The notes: generated by a model not told the origin, from the letters alone. Counted from the first letter of the stretch, positions 16,934-25,045 are shown. The stretch is 64,000 bases of DNA from Candidatus Hydrogenedentota bacterium (GCA_029552745.1 JAKPDK010000172.1:124001-188000), one strand, 5' to 3'. Numbers and translations are program-made.

Positions 16934-17341
16934 TGCATAAGTTCACAAACCTTTGGCACCGCATCGAGGATGTAGACCAAGCTTGTGCGCCCCCGGTTGT
17001 CATTGCGAGGAGCGAGGCCCCCGAATCGACGAAGCAATCCTCTCAGCCGCGTAGCGCAAGATGACCTGGGGCATGGGTCGGGGTAATCTCCGGATACCTA
17101 AGGGGATTGCCACGTCGCCCCTTCGGGGCTCCTCGCAATGACAGGGGGCGGGCCATAGCGCAATAGGACGTGGTACGGAAAAACGAGTAATCCCAAGTGG
17201 TCAAACGGATTCGTAAGTAGTTTAAACGTACTTCGGGATACCACGCGTCGGTGCCTTTCCCTGAATGATCTTCACGGAAAATCCTCTCTTCAATTCCTCA
17301 TCCCACATAACAAAAAGTGCCAAAGGTACTGGACTTATACA
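16934..17341. mobile_element. MITE-like element, copy B
   Basis: A 408-bp relative of copy A. The left end is TGCATAAGTTCAC then ACCTTTGGCAC; the right end read backwards is TGTATAAGTCCAG then ACCTTTGGCAC, about 26-bp inverted repeats. A stretch near the right end (ACATAACAAAAAG then GCCAAAGGTACTGGACT) is shared with copy A. It carries the nested inverted repeat 16998-17143 but lacks the GC-rich palindromes. No clear target duplication is seen. Its right edge lies 5 bases before the -35 box of the next gene. Confidence 0.65.
16998..17143. repeat. Nested REP-like inverted repeat in copy B
   Basis: TGTCATTGCGAGGAGCGAGG at the left is mirrored by GCTCCTCGCAATGACA at the right, with inner pair ACGAAGCAATCC and GGGGATTGCCACGTCG and a small CCCCTTCGGGG hairpin. 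It is the second copy of the repeat at 13034-13178, in the same orientation. Confidence 0.8.
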
Positions 17342-17346
17342 AGGTC

Positions 17347-17375
17347 TTGACATAGGGTGTATAAAATGATAAACT
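17347..17375 (+). promoter_or_regulatory. Candidate promoter of small secreted protein gene
   Basis: TTGACA (17347-17352), a 17-base spacer and TAAACT (17370-17375). The -35 box is consensus; the -10 box is weak. A TATAAA lies inside the spacer, so the exact start is uncertain. Confidence 0.45.
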
Positions 17376-17464
17376 AATGATGGTTGCGGTACTCAAGTCA
17401 TACAATGAAGGATTTAGATATGGCTTGTATGTTGGGGAAAAAGGGAGTGCCCGAGAAACAGAAT

Positions 17465-17510
17465 ACGTCACGCCTGTAAGAAAAAAGGGGTGACGTGTTT
17501 TTTGTTTTCA
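17465..17510 (+). terminator. Leader terminator/attenuator hairpin
   Basis: ACGTCACGCC (17465-17474) pairs with GGGGTGACGT (17487-17496), one mismatch, and is followed by GTTTTTTGTTTT. This is a good intrinsic terminator on the plus strand, but it lies 66 bases upstream of the start codon of the secreted protein gene and downstream of the promoter-like pair. It could attenuate that gene or end a small RNA of about 120 nt starting near 17382. Confidence 0.65.
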
Positions 17511-17576
17511 ACGGGACCACGAATCACCAACAAATGACCGCTTTTACGGTATTTGACAAGAAAGGAGGTGTAACGA

Positions 17577-18053
17577 ATGAAGAAAGTTTTAGTGGCGATG
17601 GCTCTTTTCGGGAGTGTAGCATTTGCTGCGTCGTTGGCCGTTCCGTGGTTCTTTGACACGAACGACACCGACTCGTATCCGCCCCCCGCACAGGGTCCGT
17701 TCGATGGGTCGAACACGTACATCACCCTGAAGAACCAGACCAATGCGCCAATCACCCTGACGATTCGGTATTGGCGGGGAACGGGCGAGGAAGTGACGCC
17801 AGCGGTCAATACGTTTGTATTGCCAGCTAATGTGGCGCGTAGCTTCACGCCGGCGAGCAATCTGTCGTCTTCTGAAGGCGCGGGCGCTGCGATTCCGAAC
17901 TGCGACGAGAGTGGCGGTAAGGTTTACGGCGGTAGCGCGACCATCTCGTGGTCGGGCGGCGCGAGCGACATCGTGGGCCGTGTATACCAGGTGGATAACT
18001 TCACAGGTTCCGGTCTGTTGACAGCTTCCTACACTCTTCCTCCGGGCCAGTAA
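17577..18053 (+). CDS. Small secreted protein of unknown function
   Basis: A 158-residue protein with a clear Sec signal peptide (MKKVLVAMALFGSVAFAASLA; cleavage expected near residue 18). The mature part is rich in Thr, Ser, Gly and Pro, with beta-strand pattern (TYITLKNQTNAPITLTIRYW, GGSATISWSGGASDIVGRVYQV), like an extracellular beta-sandwich. It holds a single Cys. I do not recognise the family. It has one of the strongest ribosome binding sites in the window (AAGGAGGTG, 6 bases before ATG) and its own strong terminator, so it may be abundantly expressed as a single-gene unit. The leader hairpin suggests regulation. Confidence 0.85.
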   Translation: MKKVLVAMALFGSVAFAASLAVPWFFDTNDTDSYPPPAQGPFDGSNTYITLKNQTNAPITLTIRYWRGTGEEVTPAVNTFVLPANVARSFTPASNLSSSEGAGAAIPNCDESGGKVYGGSATISWSGGASDIVGRVYQVDNFTGSGLLTASYTLPPGQ

Positions 18054-18080
18054 TTTACTGGTCTAGAATAATTAGCTGAG

Positions 18081-18119
18081 AGGTGAGAATGTCGAAGGAC
18101 GTGCTCACCTTTTCTTTTT
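18081..18119 (+). terminator. Intrinsic terminator after secreted protein gene
   Basis: AGGTGAG (18081-18087) pairs with CTCACCT (18104-18110), with an inner GTC-GAAG-GAC stem, then TTTCTTTTT. It starts 28 bases past the stop codon. Confidence 0.85.
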
Positions 18120-18133
18120 GGTTTATGTGTTAG

Positions 18134-18148
18134 CGCATTTAAAATGCG
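18134..18148. repeat. Short palindrome before TPR gene
   Basis: CGCATTT and AAATGCG around one central A. It lies about 80 bases upstream of the TPR gene and could be an operator; no matching regulator is known here. Confidence 0.4.
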
Positions 18149-18227
18149 GGCATGAAATCCTTTTTGTTAAAATGAGTAGAAACGGTAGTGTGATTTCAAC
18201 AAATGTTGACATTTGGGTTCCTGAAGG

Positions 18228-18701
18228 ATGAAAAGCTTGATAAGAACAATAGGTACCCTCGGGAAAAATACGAAAATTCACTTTGCGCGCATTTTCACAG
18301 GACAAGAGCCCGTAGTTCGGGGACTACTAGGTATTTTTCGGGACGTTCAAAAATTGGTTCGGTTAGCAATACCGAACGGCGAAAGGGCTGATACGAGACG
18401 CGCAAAACACTACCTGAACAAAGGGCGACAAGCCTACAACCAAAAGCGTTACGAAAGTGCTGAACAGGCATTTCGTGAGGCAATTCTGGCTGATTCCAAT
18501 TGTGCCTTAGCTTACACCTATTTGGGACACACACTATACAAAATGGGACGGTTTCGGGAGGCTATTGTCTATTGGGGCAAAGCGGTTGACATCGCTCCAC
18601 ATTCGGAAGCGGCTAGTAAAGCGCAGGAGAAAATTACAATGATGCAACAAAAGAGAAGCGAAGCGGCGTCTTGGATTGAAGACCGTTTGGGAGATGCATG
18701 A
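18228..18701 (+). CDS. TPR-repeat protein
   Basis: A 157-residue soluble protein with at least two tetratricopeptide repeats in the second half: AKHYLNKGRQAYNQKRYESAEQAFREAILADSNCALAYTYLGHTLYKMGRFREAIVYWGKAVDIAPHS shows the W/L-G-Y-A-F-A-P spacing (residues about 58-125). The N-terminal 50 residues are basic and amphipathic. TPRs bind other proteins; the partner is unknown. Its last codons overlap the start of the alcohol dehydrogenase gene by 8 bases, so the two are translated together. GAAGG touches the ATG directly, which is too close for a normal Shine-Dalgarno sequence, so the start is not certain. Confidence 0.75.
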   Translation: MKSLIRTIGTLGKNTKIHFARIFTGQEPVVRGLLGIFRDVQKLVRLAIPNGERADTRRAKHYLNKGRQAYNQKRYESAEQAFREAILADSNCALAYTYLGHTLYKMGRFREAIVYWGKAVDIAPHSEAASKAQEKITMMQQKRSEAASWIEDRLGDA

Positions 18702-19872
18702 CTTGAAATCGTTTCGATACTTCACACCGACAGAGGTCATTTTCGGGTGCCATGCTCTAAAAGATTTTGCCGAAAAGGATCTTAAAAAGAAAACAGAACG
18801 TGTCCTCATTGTCACCGGCAAAACCTCTGCGCTAAAGTCGGGAGCATTAGAGATGCTTCGCAACGCCTGCCCATCCTCCATCATCTTTGACCAAGTTCCA
18901 GAGAACCCGACCACGGAAGTCTGTGACAATGCCGCGAAAATCTGCCGGGAATATGCCTGCGACATGATTCTTGCTGTAGGTGGCGGCAGTCCCATGGATG
19001 TCGCAAAAGCCGCAGCAGGTCTTATGAAAAACGAAGGGCTTTGTAGCGACTTTTTCGGCTCGGGACTCTTTCGGAACGGCGCGCTCCCCGTAATTGCCAT
19101 CCCCACAACAGCAGGCACGGGGAGTGAGGTAACACCTTATTCTGTCATTGTAGATTCTCGTACCAACATGAAAAAAAGTATTGCGGACCCCTCTATCTTT
19201 CCCAAAACAGCAGTATTAGACCCCGTGCTTACCGTCACCATGCCCCGACATGTTACCACCAATACCGGTTTGGACGCGTTGAGCCAAGCAATGGAAGGCT
19301 TCTTGTCTGTCAACTCCACTCCTCTAGGCGACGTATTGGCACTCGAGGTCTGTCGTTTGGTGAAAGCGTGGCTCCCCCGTGCTATTGCTGATGGCAACGA
19401 CCTGGACGCCCGCTCCCACATGCTATTTGCCGCCATGATGTCGGGGTGCGTCATTGCACAAAGCGGTACGACGCTCGTACACGGATTGGGATACGCGTTC
19501 ACGACGCATTGCGGAGTCCCACACGGTCTCGCCAATGCACTCCTACTGGCACCCGTATTTCAATTTAACGCCCGTATAACACCGGAAAAAGTAGCTCAAC
19601 TCTCTGCTGCGCTTGGGTTTCCTACGAGACCGGAACCTGGCGCGGCTAGTCAGTCTATCGGCATAGCAGTTCACACGTTATTGCAGGAATGTGGTGTCTC
19701 GCCGGCTGCAAAAATGGTGGGAGTAGATGAAACACGTCTGGCAGATTTCGCCGAACAAGTGGCGGCGGAACCCTACCGTTTCCGGAATCAAATTGGAAAA
19801 CCCACCTACGACGATCTATTACGCATGTATCGGGCATCTTATGACGGGGTGTTTCTCGACGCCGCTGAATAA
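18694..19872 (+). CDS. Iron-containing alcohol dehydrogenase
   Basis: Family III (Fe-dependent) NAD(P) alcohol dehydrogenase of 392 residues, cytoplasmic. The N-terminal Rossmann-like half has AVGGGSPMDVAKA, and the nucleotide loop is IPTTAGTGSEVTPYSVI. Metal ligands are the Asp in NTGLDALSQAMEGF and the His residues in LVHGLGYAFTTHCGVPHGLANAL. Such enzymes reduce aldehydes to alcohols in fermentation or oxidise diols; the substrate is unknown (butanol- or propanediol-type are options). ATG 18694 is preferred over an upstream TTG; it overlaps the TPR gene. Its stop is one base from the stop of the convergent phosphatase gene. Confidence 0.92.
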   Translation: MHDLKSFRYFTPTEVIFGCHALKDFAEKDLKKKTERVLIVTGKTSALKSGALEMLRNACPSSIIFDQVPENPTTEVCDNAAKICREYACDMILAVGGGSPMDVAKAAAGLMKNEGLCSDFFGSGLFRNGALPVIAIPTTAGTGSEVTPYSVIVDSRTNMKKSIADPSIFPKTAVLDPVLTVTMPRHVTTNTGLDALSQAMEGFLSVNSTPLGDVLALEVCRLVKAWLPRAIADGNDLDARSHMLFAAMMSGCVIAQSGTTLVHGLGYAFTTHCGVPHGLANALLLAPVFQFNARITPEKVAQLSAALGFPTRPEPGAASQSIGIAVHTLLQECGVSPAAKMVGVDETRLADFAEQVAAEPYRFRNQIGKPTYDDLLRMYRASYDGVFLDAAE

Positions 19873-19873
19873 G

Positions 19874-21187
19874 TCAGAAATTGTTTGCCAAAGTGGTTGT
19901 ACCGTCTGCCGCCTTACGCAAATCAAAGGAATCCACCAACTCCCCACCCACTGCAAACGCACGAAAACGCAACAAATCTTGATCGATCTCAATGATTTGA
20001 TACATCTGGATATCCCCTTTCATAACCGCCATGAGATGTTCGAATTTGGGATTTCTTGAGTACATTTTGGAACCACAAACTGATGTGACATATACTACCC
20101 CTTTCCCCGCAGGATCCGCGATGTTTCCATCAAAGATTTTGTGTGTACGACTGTAATAGTGATCATGCCCCTGCAACACCAAGTCCACTCCTGCCTCTTG
20201 ATAAATCGGCATCAACAACTCACGCATGGTGGCGTGATCTCTATTTTTCCCCGCCGAAAAAACGGGATGGTGTTGTATTACAATCGTCCACCGATTCGGA
20301 TTATTTTGAAGCACCGTTCTTAACCACTCCGTCTGAGCCTTGGCGACCTTGTCACGAGCTTCTTCTACATAATCTTCGTTAGCAAAAACGTTGGAATCGA
20401 TGGCAACAAATCGCACGTTTTGATAGTCTACGTAATAGGCTGCCTCACGAAGTTGCTTTATATCGGAAGGACCATTCATGGGAAAAACAAAGTGCGTTCG
20501 GAAAAGAGAATGGGGACCTTCTACTTTTTCTGTATTAGGCTGATGCGCATCGTGGTTGCCTACAACAGCCAAAGAGGGAATAATTGCAGATAGAAACCCG
20601 GTAGCAGCTGACCATTCACCCCAAAGGTGATCATCGTACCCTTCGGCGACTAAATCTCCGGCAAAAACGAAGAATTTCGAATCTGGCGCGGCAGAATAGG
20701 CTTCACGAATCGCGCGCGCGCCCAGGGAAAGTATGTCATTCTGCACATCACCTAGATAGATAAACTTAAAGCGCCCTGGTTCCGCTTCCGCCGTAGTAAA
20801 CTTGTGCCATTCACTCCAGGTTTCGCCATCACCAACACGGTACCCATACGTCGTATTCGGTTTTAACCCGGTAATAGTAACAGAATAGTGAAAAACCGAC
20901 TGTAAAGAGGCATCGTCTGATTCGACAAGTTTTGCTGCGACCCTCTGTGCATTTTTACCAAAAGTAGGTTCGGCACCCCACAGCGCTACCTCTACAACCG
21001 GGTTACTCAACGGCAAGCTACTCCGCCAGCTGACGCTTTGGGTGGTCGTCGGGTCGCCTTCCCAAGACAAGACGACTCTGGAATAGGACGGCGTTTCACG
21101 AGCTGGGTTTTCTGCGTGAACTCCAAAGACAACTACAAAAAACAACAATAACACGCAAAAACGCTGCAAAAGGGACTTGTATCTCAT
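19874..21187 (-). CDS. Secreted purple-acid-phosphatase-like metallophosphoesterase
   Basis: A 437-residue exported enzyme. After a signal peptide (MRYKSLLQRFCVLLLFFVVVFGVHA) comes a fibronectin-III-like N-terminal domain with the PAP-typical SRVVLSWEGDPTTTQSVSW and FHYSVTITGLKPNTTYGYRVGDG, then the metallophosphoesterase core: GDVQND, FAGDLVAEG, VVGNHDAH, IQHHPVFS and QGHDHYYSR, which carry the metal ligands (Asp, Asn, His). It probably hydrolyses phosphate monoesters outside the inner membrane. ATG 21187 has a GGAG site and begins the signal peptide; the frame is open further upstream. It is downstream of the prepilin-like gene in the same direction, separated by a strong hairpin. Confidence 0.9.
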   Translation of the reverse strand: MRYKSLLQRFCVLLLFFVVVFGVHAENPARETPSYSRVVLSWEGDPTTTQSVSWRSSLPLSNPVVEVALWGAEPTFGKNAQRVAAKLVESDDASLQSVFHYSVTITGLKPNTTYGYRVGDGETWSEWHKFTTAEAEPGRFKFIYLGDVQNDILSLGARAIREAYSAAPDSKFFVFAGDLVAEGYDDHLWGEWSAATGFLSAIIPSLAVVGNHDAHQPNTEKVEGPHSLFRTHFVFPMNGPSDIKQLREAAYYVDYQNVRFVAIDSNVFANEDYVEEARDKVAKAQTEWLRTVLQNNPNRWTIVIQHHPVFSAGKNRDHATMRELLMPIYQEAGVDLVLQGHDHYYSRTHKIFDGNIADPAGKGVVYVTSVCGSKMYSRNPKFEHLMAVMKGDIQMYQIIEIDQDLLRFRAFAVGGELVDSFDLRKAADGTTTLANNF

Positions 21188-21220
21188 TTCACACTCCGAT
21201 CTTGTTTCATCCCCAACTAA

Positions 21221-21292
21221 GGGCAATCAACATTCCATAAATGAGGAAAGGTGGAGACTTCAGCTCTCCACCTTTCCTGGGCTATCAACATT
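21221..21292. repeat. 14-bp direct repeats flanking a strong hairpin
   Basis: GGGCAATCAACATT (21221-21234) and GGGCTATCAACATT (21279-21292) differ at one base and bracket a perfect 14-bp inverted repeat (21244-21278). Confidence 0.7.
21244..21278 (-). terminator. Strong hairpin after prepilin-like gene
   Basis: AGGAAAGGTGGAGA (21244-21257) pairs perfectly with TCTCCACCTTTCCT (21265-21278) across a 7-nt loop. It lies 25 bases past the stop of the prepilin-like gene and before the phosphatase start. The bases after it on the minus strand are AT-rich (CATTTATGG) but hold no long T-run, so termination may be partial. Confidence 0.7.
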
Positions 21293-21303
21293 AAAAAAAC
21301 CTG

Positions 21304-22452
21304 TTATTCCCACATACCGTCAGCCAACGCCTTGCTGAATTTATATCCGGCGCCGCACAACTTGGCATGATAGTCCGCATCATTTCCGGCGCCGTTGCGA
21401 ACGGGATACTTGCCGGCAAGCCCTTGATAACGAACAAACTCCACATGACCGTCCATGTAGAGCACATTGCTACCGCCAGGAACGTGATTGAAGACTTCCA
21501 CGCCCGACTTATTAATGTTGCTACCACCGGATTCGCCAACTTTTCTGTCTTGCGTCCAGCCATCCAGCATTACCGGGTATTCACTCTGTGCCTTTATGGA
21601 AGCTGCTGGATTATTTATGTCCGTAATTGCAAATCGCTCAATTCCTTCTTTCAGACGGAAGATGGTATCAGGTGTCTTTTCAGGACCGTAATCGTATAAA
21701 CGCCGGTACTGTTTTGAGGAAGAATAACCGGTGCGAGGCGTGGCATTTCCTTGGCCATCGGTGTATCCTTCGGCGCTACCATACTGCCAGCGCAGCCCTT
21801 CCGGTAATTCCCAAACGCCTGTTCCATCCCACGGATCGTCAACATACCGAATCGTGTTGTACGGACATCCTGCACCCATGTCTATTTTGAGAGCCGTTAC
21901 GAAGCTGGGGTAAGAATCACGAACTTCTTCGGCAGCGTTTTCCCACATGTCTTTGGCACAGTAACCATCACTTGGATGCTTTGTAGCATATCCCAAATAA
22001 CAGTAAGACCGAGGAAACGTCAAATGGACGATCATGCAGTTTACGTTCGCCTGCCCGGCGTTAATCAGCTTTTGGATGGTGTCCATACCCTCTTCCAAAG
22101 GAAGTACTTCGGCACCAACGCCGTAGTCCTGACTGTCCACGTGAGAGTCCGAAGGACAAATACAGATTTTAGCGTCATTCAAGTACTCAGGGTAGATCGC
22201 TCGCATATCCGGCGCAAGTAATTCTTCCCGTCCGCCAGGCATTATATCACTCAACTTCGGCCAGCTGTCCCTATTTTCCCCGGCGAACATCTTGAAAATA
22301 AGACCCCATTGCTTCAGATTGTTTTGACAAGAAGCTCGGCGTGCCGCCTCGCGTGCCCTTGCCAGCGCTGGTAATAAGATCGCCGCCAAAATCGCAATGA
22401 TGGCGATCACAACCAGCAGTTCGATCAACGTAAACCCGCTTTTTTTTCGCAT
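21304..22452 (-). CDS. Prepilin-like protein, H-X9-DG type
   Basis: A 382-residue pseudopilin-like exported protein. The N-terminus [39 protein letters not shown] is a class III (prepilin) signal: cleavage by prepilin peptidase after the Gly before FTLIE and N-methylation of Phe, with Glu at +5. The C-terminal part holds [20 protein letters not shown], the H-X9-DG motif (DUF1559-type), which marks a large paralogous family in Planctomycetes and relatives. The body between is large and globular with several Cys. It may be assembled or anchored by the type IV pilus/type II-like apparatus encoded elsewhere in the window. An AAGGAG site precedes ATG 22452. Confidence 0.93.
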   Translation of the reverse strand: MRKKSGFTLIELLVVIAIIAILAAILLPALARAREAARRASCQNNLKQWGLIFKMFAGENRDSWPKLSDIMPGGREELLAPDMRAIYPEYLNDAKICICPSDSHVDSQDYGVGAEVLPLEEGMDTIQKLINAGQANVNCMIVHLTFPRSYCYLGYATKHPSDGYCAKDMWENAAEEVRDSYPSFVTALKIDMGAGCPYNTIRYVDDPWDGTGVWELPEGLRWQYGSAEGYTDGQGNATPRTGYSSSKQYRRLYDYGPEKTPDTIFRLKEGIERFAITDINNPAASIKAQSEYPVMLDGWTQDRKVGESGGSNINKSGVEVFNHVPGGSNVLYMDGHVEFVRYQGLAGKYPVRNGAGNDADYHAKLCGAGYKFSKALADGMWE

Positions 22453-22625
22453 CCCTTTTCTCCTTCTTCTCTTTTTTGTTTCTTCCCGCGGTACCTCTCA
22501 GCTGCATGGTACGTTCCGCGGTACCGAGACCATGCCTGTGACGGAGAAAAAAGTAGCAGCGCTATGTTAAGAAAAGATTAAGGCAGGTTTTACTTTTGGT
22601 TAAGAAAGACCGTTGGACGGAAACG

Positions 22626-22652
22626 TGAGGTGCATCGAAGGACAAGACCTCA
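22626..22652 (-). terminator. Weak hairpin after fliS
   Basis: TGAGGT (22626-22631) pairs with ACCTCA (22647-22652), 2 bases past the fliS stop. The stem is short and no T-run follows, so this is only a weak candidate. Confidence 0.25.
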
Positions 22653-22654
22653 GC

Positions 22655-23119
22655 TCATCCCGTAATATTCATGACCGCGGCACCATGCACGTTGGGCGTA
22701 GGGGGGGTAGGTGGAACATTGGCGCCTGCATTTTGCTCCCGTTGGGCTTTTTCAAAAGCAAGCTGCCAGGTATCACGCATTTCGGTCATCAACTCCACGC
22801 AGAGATCGATCGGCTCTGTTTCTTTGCGAAGATTGGCGCGAATGAGCAAATGTTGGAAATATTCGTAAATCCGATTCAAATTATGGGCAATTTCGCCGGC
22901 TTTCATATCGAGGGCACTTCTCAGCTCTGTAATAATCTCTTGAGCCTGAATGAGTTTGTTATGCGCTTCTGGATAGTTTCGGGCAAGGATGTGTCGTTTC
23001 GCCTCTTCCGCACGCTGAATCGCCCCATTAAACAACATAACGACCAACTTGCCTTGAGACGCCGTCTCCACATCGACGCGTTTGTACACTCCGTAATCGA
23101 TGCCGCCCGTTGTAGCCAT
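22655..23119 (-). CDS. fliS: Flagellar export chaperone FliS
   Basis: A 154-residue cytoplasmic four-helix protein of the FliS family, which binds the C-terminus of flagellin and keeps it unfolded for export. The hallmark N-terminal pattern is visible: YGVYKRVDVETASQGKLVVMLFNGAIQRAEEAKRHI, then NLNRIYEYFQHLLIRANLRKE. The last 30 residues are Pro/Ala rich and longer than usual. It is 29 bases after fliD with a GGAGGG site, in the same operon. The flagellin gene is not in the window. Confidence 0.92.
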   Translation of the reverse strand: MATTGGIDYGVYKRVDVETASQGKLVVMLFNGAIQRAEEAKRHILARNYPEAHNKLIQAQEIITELRSALDMKAGEIAHNLNRIYEYFQHLLIRANLRKETEPIDLCVELMTEMRDTWQLAFEKAQREQNAGANVPPTPPTPNVHGAAVMNITG

Positions 23120-23148
23120 GACGCCGACCCTCCTTCGTAGTTTCTGTA

Positions 23149-24882
23149 TCAGAACCCTAAAGACGAATACATAGACGCTAATCCAGAAAGCGAAGTGCCC
23201 TGCTGTTGAAACGATGACGCGTATTGTTCCATGCGGGTAAATTGTGCCCGCAACCGCTGCTCCTTCATCTGGATGCGATCCTCTAACCTACTTATTCTAT
23301 CATTATAAGCTTGAATCTGTTGATCAATCAGTCCATTGGAACGTGACCGTTGATTCAGAAAACCATTGAGTCCAGTCACATCATTCAGATAATTGTAGAC
23401 CCTGTCCCCCACGCCTGTGGCGCCCGTATTGGAGAACAGAAAAGCAACGGCGGAACGATTGGTGCGCAATGCTTCGCGAAATTTCTCCTCATCGAGTTGG
23501 AAATCCGAAATGGTGCTAGAATCAAACGTACTACCTGTGCTAACTCCAACATCGACAAGAGACTGATAATCTCCTGTTGCCCCAGACACAGTACTGAAAA
23601 CAATAGATCGGAGATAGTCTTGTATGGACCGAATGCTATAGTCCGCTTCCAGTGTCCCGTTGCGTCTTGTCAGTTCCTGAATTCGGGATACTGCGTTATT
23701 GATTTCGCTCAAGAAATTGCGCACGGCCGTCACTGCAGCCTCGTCGTCATTAGCCACTGTAACCATGCTTGTCCCCGTGCTCAAAAGGTTTAGTGTCAAT
23801 CCACCGATTGCATCTGAAATCTGATTCGTGCTGCGTGTTTGTGTCGGGCCTCCATCTATAGAAAAAGTAGCGTCACGCCCGACTGTCTGAGTGGCAGTTG
23901 TCAGATTGACCACCGACAAGAAATTGCTGGTATCCGATGGGGAACCGAAGGCAATTGTGCGGCTGCCAAATTCTTTTGAGACTACTCGAATGCCGTCTGA
24001 AACACTGTCGTAAGTCGCTGTAACTCCGGCGTTCGAGTTATTGATTGCTGAAATAATGTCCGACAAAGACTGATTGGCTGGGTCAACCGTGATGGCGACG
24101 CCATTGATGCGGAACAGGCCCGCTGTTACTGCCCCATTCGCGAAATTGATATCCTGCAATTTGGTACCGGGCACCACAGCACCCAGGTTCCGCGTGCTCG
24201 TCACTTGGGTGGTGCCGTCTCCGAGTGCTCCTTGCGACGCTCCCCGCAGATTGACCGCCGTCAGGAAATTACTGTCATCACCGGTCGCTCCGATATTGAT
24301 GATGCTGGTGTCCCCGGCGGTTTTGTTGGTCAAAACAACCTTATCATTCAGCGAATCATACGTCGCGTTGACACCGGCACTACTACTTGTAATAGCAGAC
24401 AGAATATCGTTAAGACTCTGTGTTGCCGGGTCAACTGTGAATTCCACCCCGTTAATAGTAAATTTTCCCGCAGTAACTGCTGTCGAAATCCCGCTGGAAG
24501 AGAGGGCGACGTTGGGGTTAATCGATGCGCCCATTTTTGCACTGCTCAGCGCGACGGTCGCGCTCGCCAGCTGAGTTACATTGACCGAATAGGAACCCGT
24601 TACAGGCGACTGCCCCGACACGGTGGCTGTCAGTACTCCCGTTTCGCTGGAAGTTGCCGTAAACTGCGAGAAAACATTCGCAGTACGAAAATCTCTGGCG
24701 CGGTTCGAGACGGTGAAAAGAAGATTTCGAAGGTCGCGTATAGCCGTCTGCTGTTGCTGAAGGGTTGATATTCGTTGTTGAATTCGGGTAATTGGCTGTC
24801 TTTCAACCTGCATCAGCTGCTGAATGATTTGATTCCAGTTAATTCCGGTCACCATTCCGGACGCATTAACCGCACCAGCCAT
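23149..24882 (-). CDS. fliD: Flagellar filament cap protein FliD
   Basis: Hook-associated protein 2, 577 residues, the cap under which flagellin subunits insert. The N-terminal coiled-coil signature (SGMVTGINWNQIIQQLMQVERQPITRIQQRISTLQQQQTAIRDLRNLLFTVSNRARDF) and the C-terminal helical part (GLIDQQIQAYNDRISRLEDRIQMKEQRLRAQFTRMEQYASSFQQQGTSLSGL) are classic. In between, two related segments, about residues 134-215 and 250-330 (both with INGVxxTVDPAxQSL...GVxATYDS), form a tandem hook-IN-type duplication. An AAGGAG site precedes ATG 24882, and a full-consensus sigma-28 promoter lies about 60 bases upstream. Confidence 0.95.
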   Translation of the reverse strand: MAGAVNASGMVTGINWNQIIQQLMQVERQPITRIQQRISTLQQQQTAIRDLRNLLFTVSNRARDFRTANVFSQFTATSSETGVLTATVSGQSPVTGSYSVNVTQLASATVALSSAKMGASINPNVALSSSGISTAVTAGKFTINGVEFTVDPATQSLNDILSAITSSSAGVNATYDSLNDKVVLTNKTAGDTSIINIGATGDDSNFLTAVNLRGASQGALGDGTTQVTSTRNLGAVVPGTKLQDINFANGAVTAGLFRINGVAITVDPANQSLSDIISAINNSNAGVTATYDSVSDGIRVVSKEFGSRTIAFGSPSDTSNFLSVVNLTTATQTVGRDATFSIDGGPTQTRSTNQISDAIGGLTLNLLSTGTSMVTVANDDEAAVTAVRNFLSEINNAVSRIQELTRRNGTLEADYSIRSIQDYLRSIVFSTVSGATGDYQSLVDVGVSTGSTFDSSTISDFQLDEEKFREALRTNRSAVAFLFSNTGATGVGDRVYNYLNDVTGLNGFLNQRSRSNGLIDQQIQAYNDRISRLEDRIQMKEQRLRAQFTRMEQYASSFQQQGTSLSGLASMYSSLGF

Positions 24883-24948
24883 ATACCAACTCCTTGCGTT
24901 TGAAAGGCACAGCAGCTTTCTTCTACATAGTCTACGACTCTATCGTTA

Positions 24949-24975
24949 TTATCGGCATACGTAGAAAAAACTTTA
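24949..24975 (-). promoter_or_regulatory. Sigma-28 (FliA) promoter of fliD-fliS
   Basis: On the minus strand TAAAGTTT (24975-24968), an 11-base spacer and GCCGATAA (24956-24949) match the enterobacterial FliA consensus at all 16 positions. The predicted start, near 24940, gives a leader of about 58 bases before fliD. Confidence 0.88.
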
Positions 24976-25045
24976 GTAAAAGCAACAAATTAGGTATTTT
25001 CGAGGAAATCCTGTTTCTTACATCCCCGAAAAGGCCTCAACCATC

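Larger units (their letters stand above)
16724..17576. other. Long intergenic region with MITE and leader
   Basis: These 853 bases hold the 5' region of the Nramp-like gene, MITE-like copy B (16934-17341), a promoter-like pair (17347-17375) and a terminator hairpin (17465-17510) in front of the small secreted protein gene. No conserved protein gene was recognised. A 37-codon frame at 17380-17493 exists but has no ribosome binding site and ends inside the terminator stem. Confidence 0.6.

Noticed and set aside
12971-17341. Composite transposon carrying the MFS and Nramp-like genes
   Set aside because: The two flanking elements are non-autonomous and no transposase, integrase or duplicated target around the whole unit is seen; only the elements themselves are reported.
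17380-17493. 37-codon open frame in the leader of the small secreted protein gene
   Set aside because: There is no ribosome binding site, and it ends within the terminator stem; the region is better explained as a leader or small RNA.
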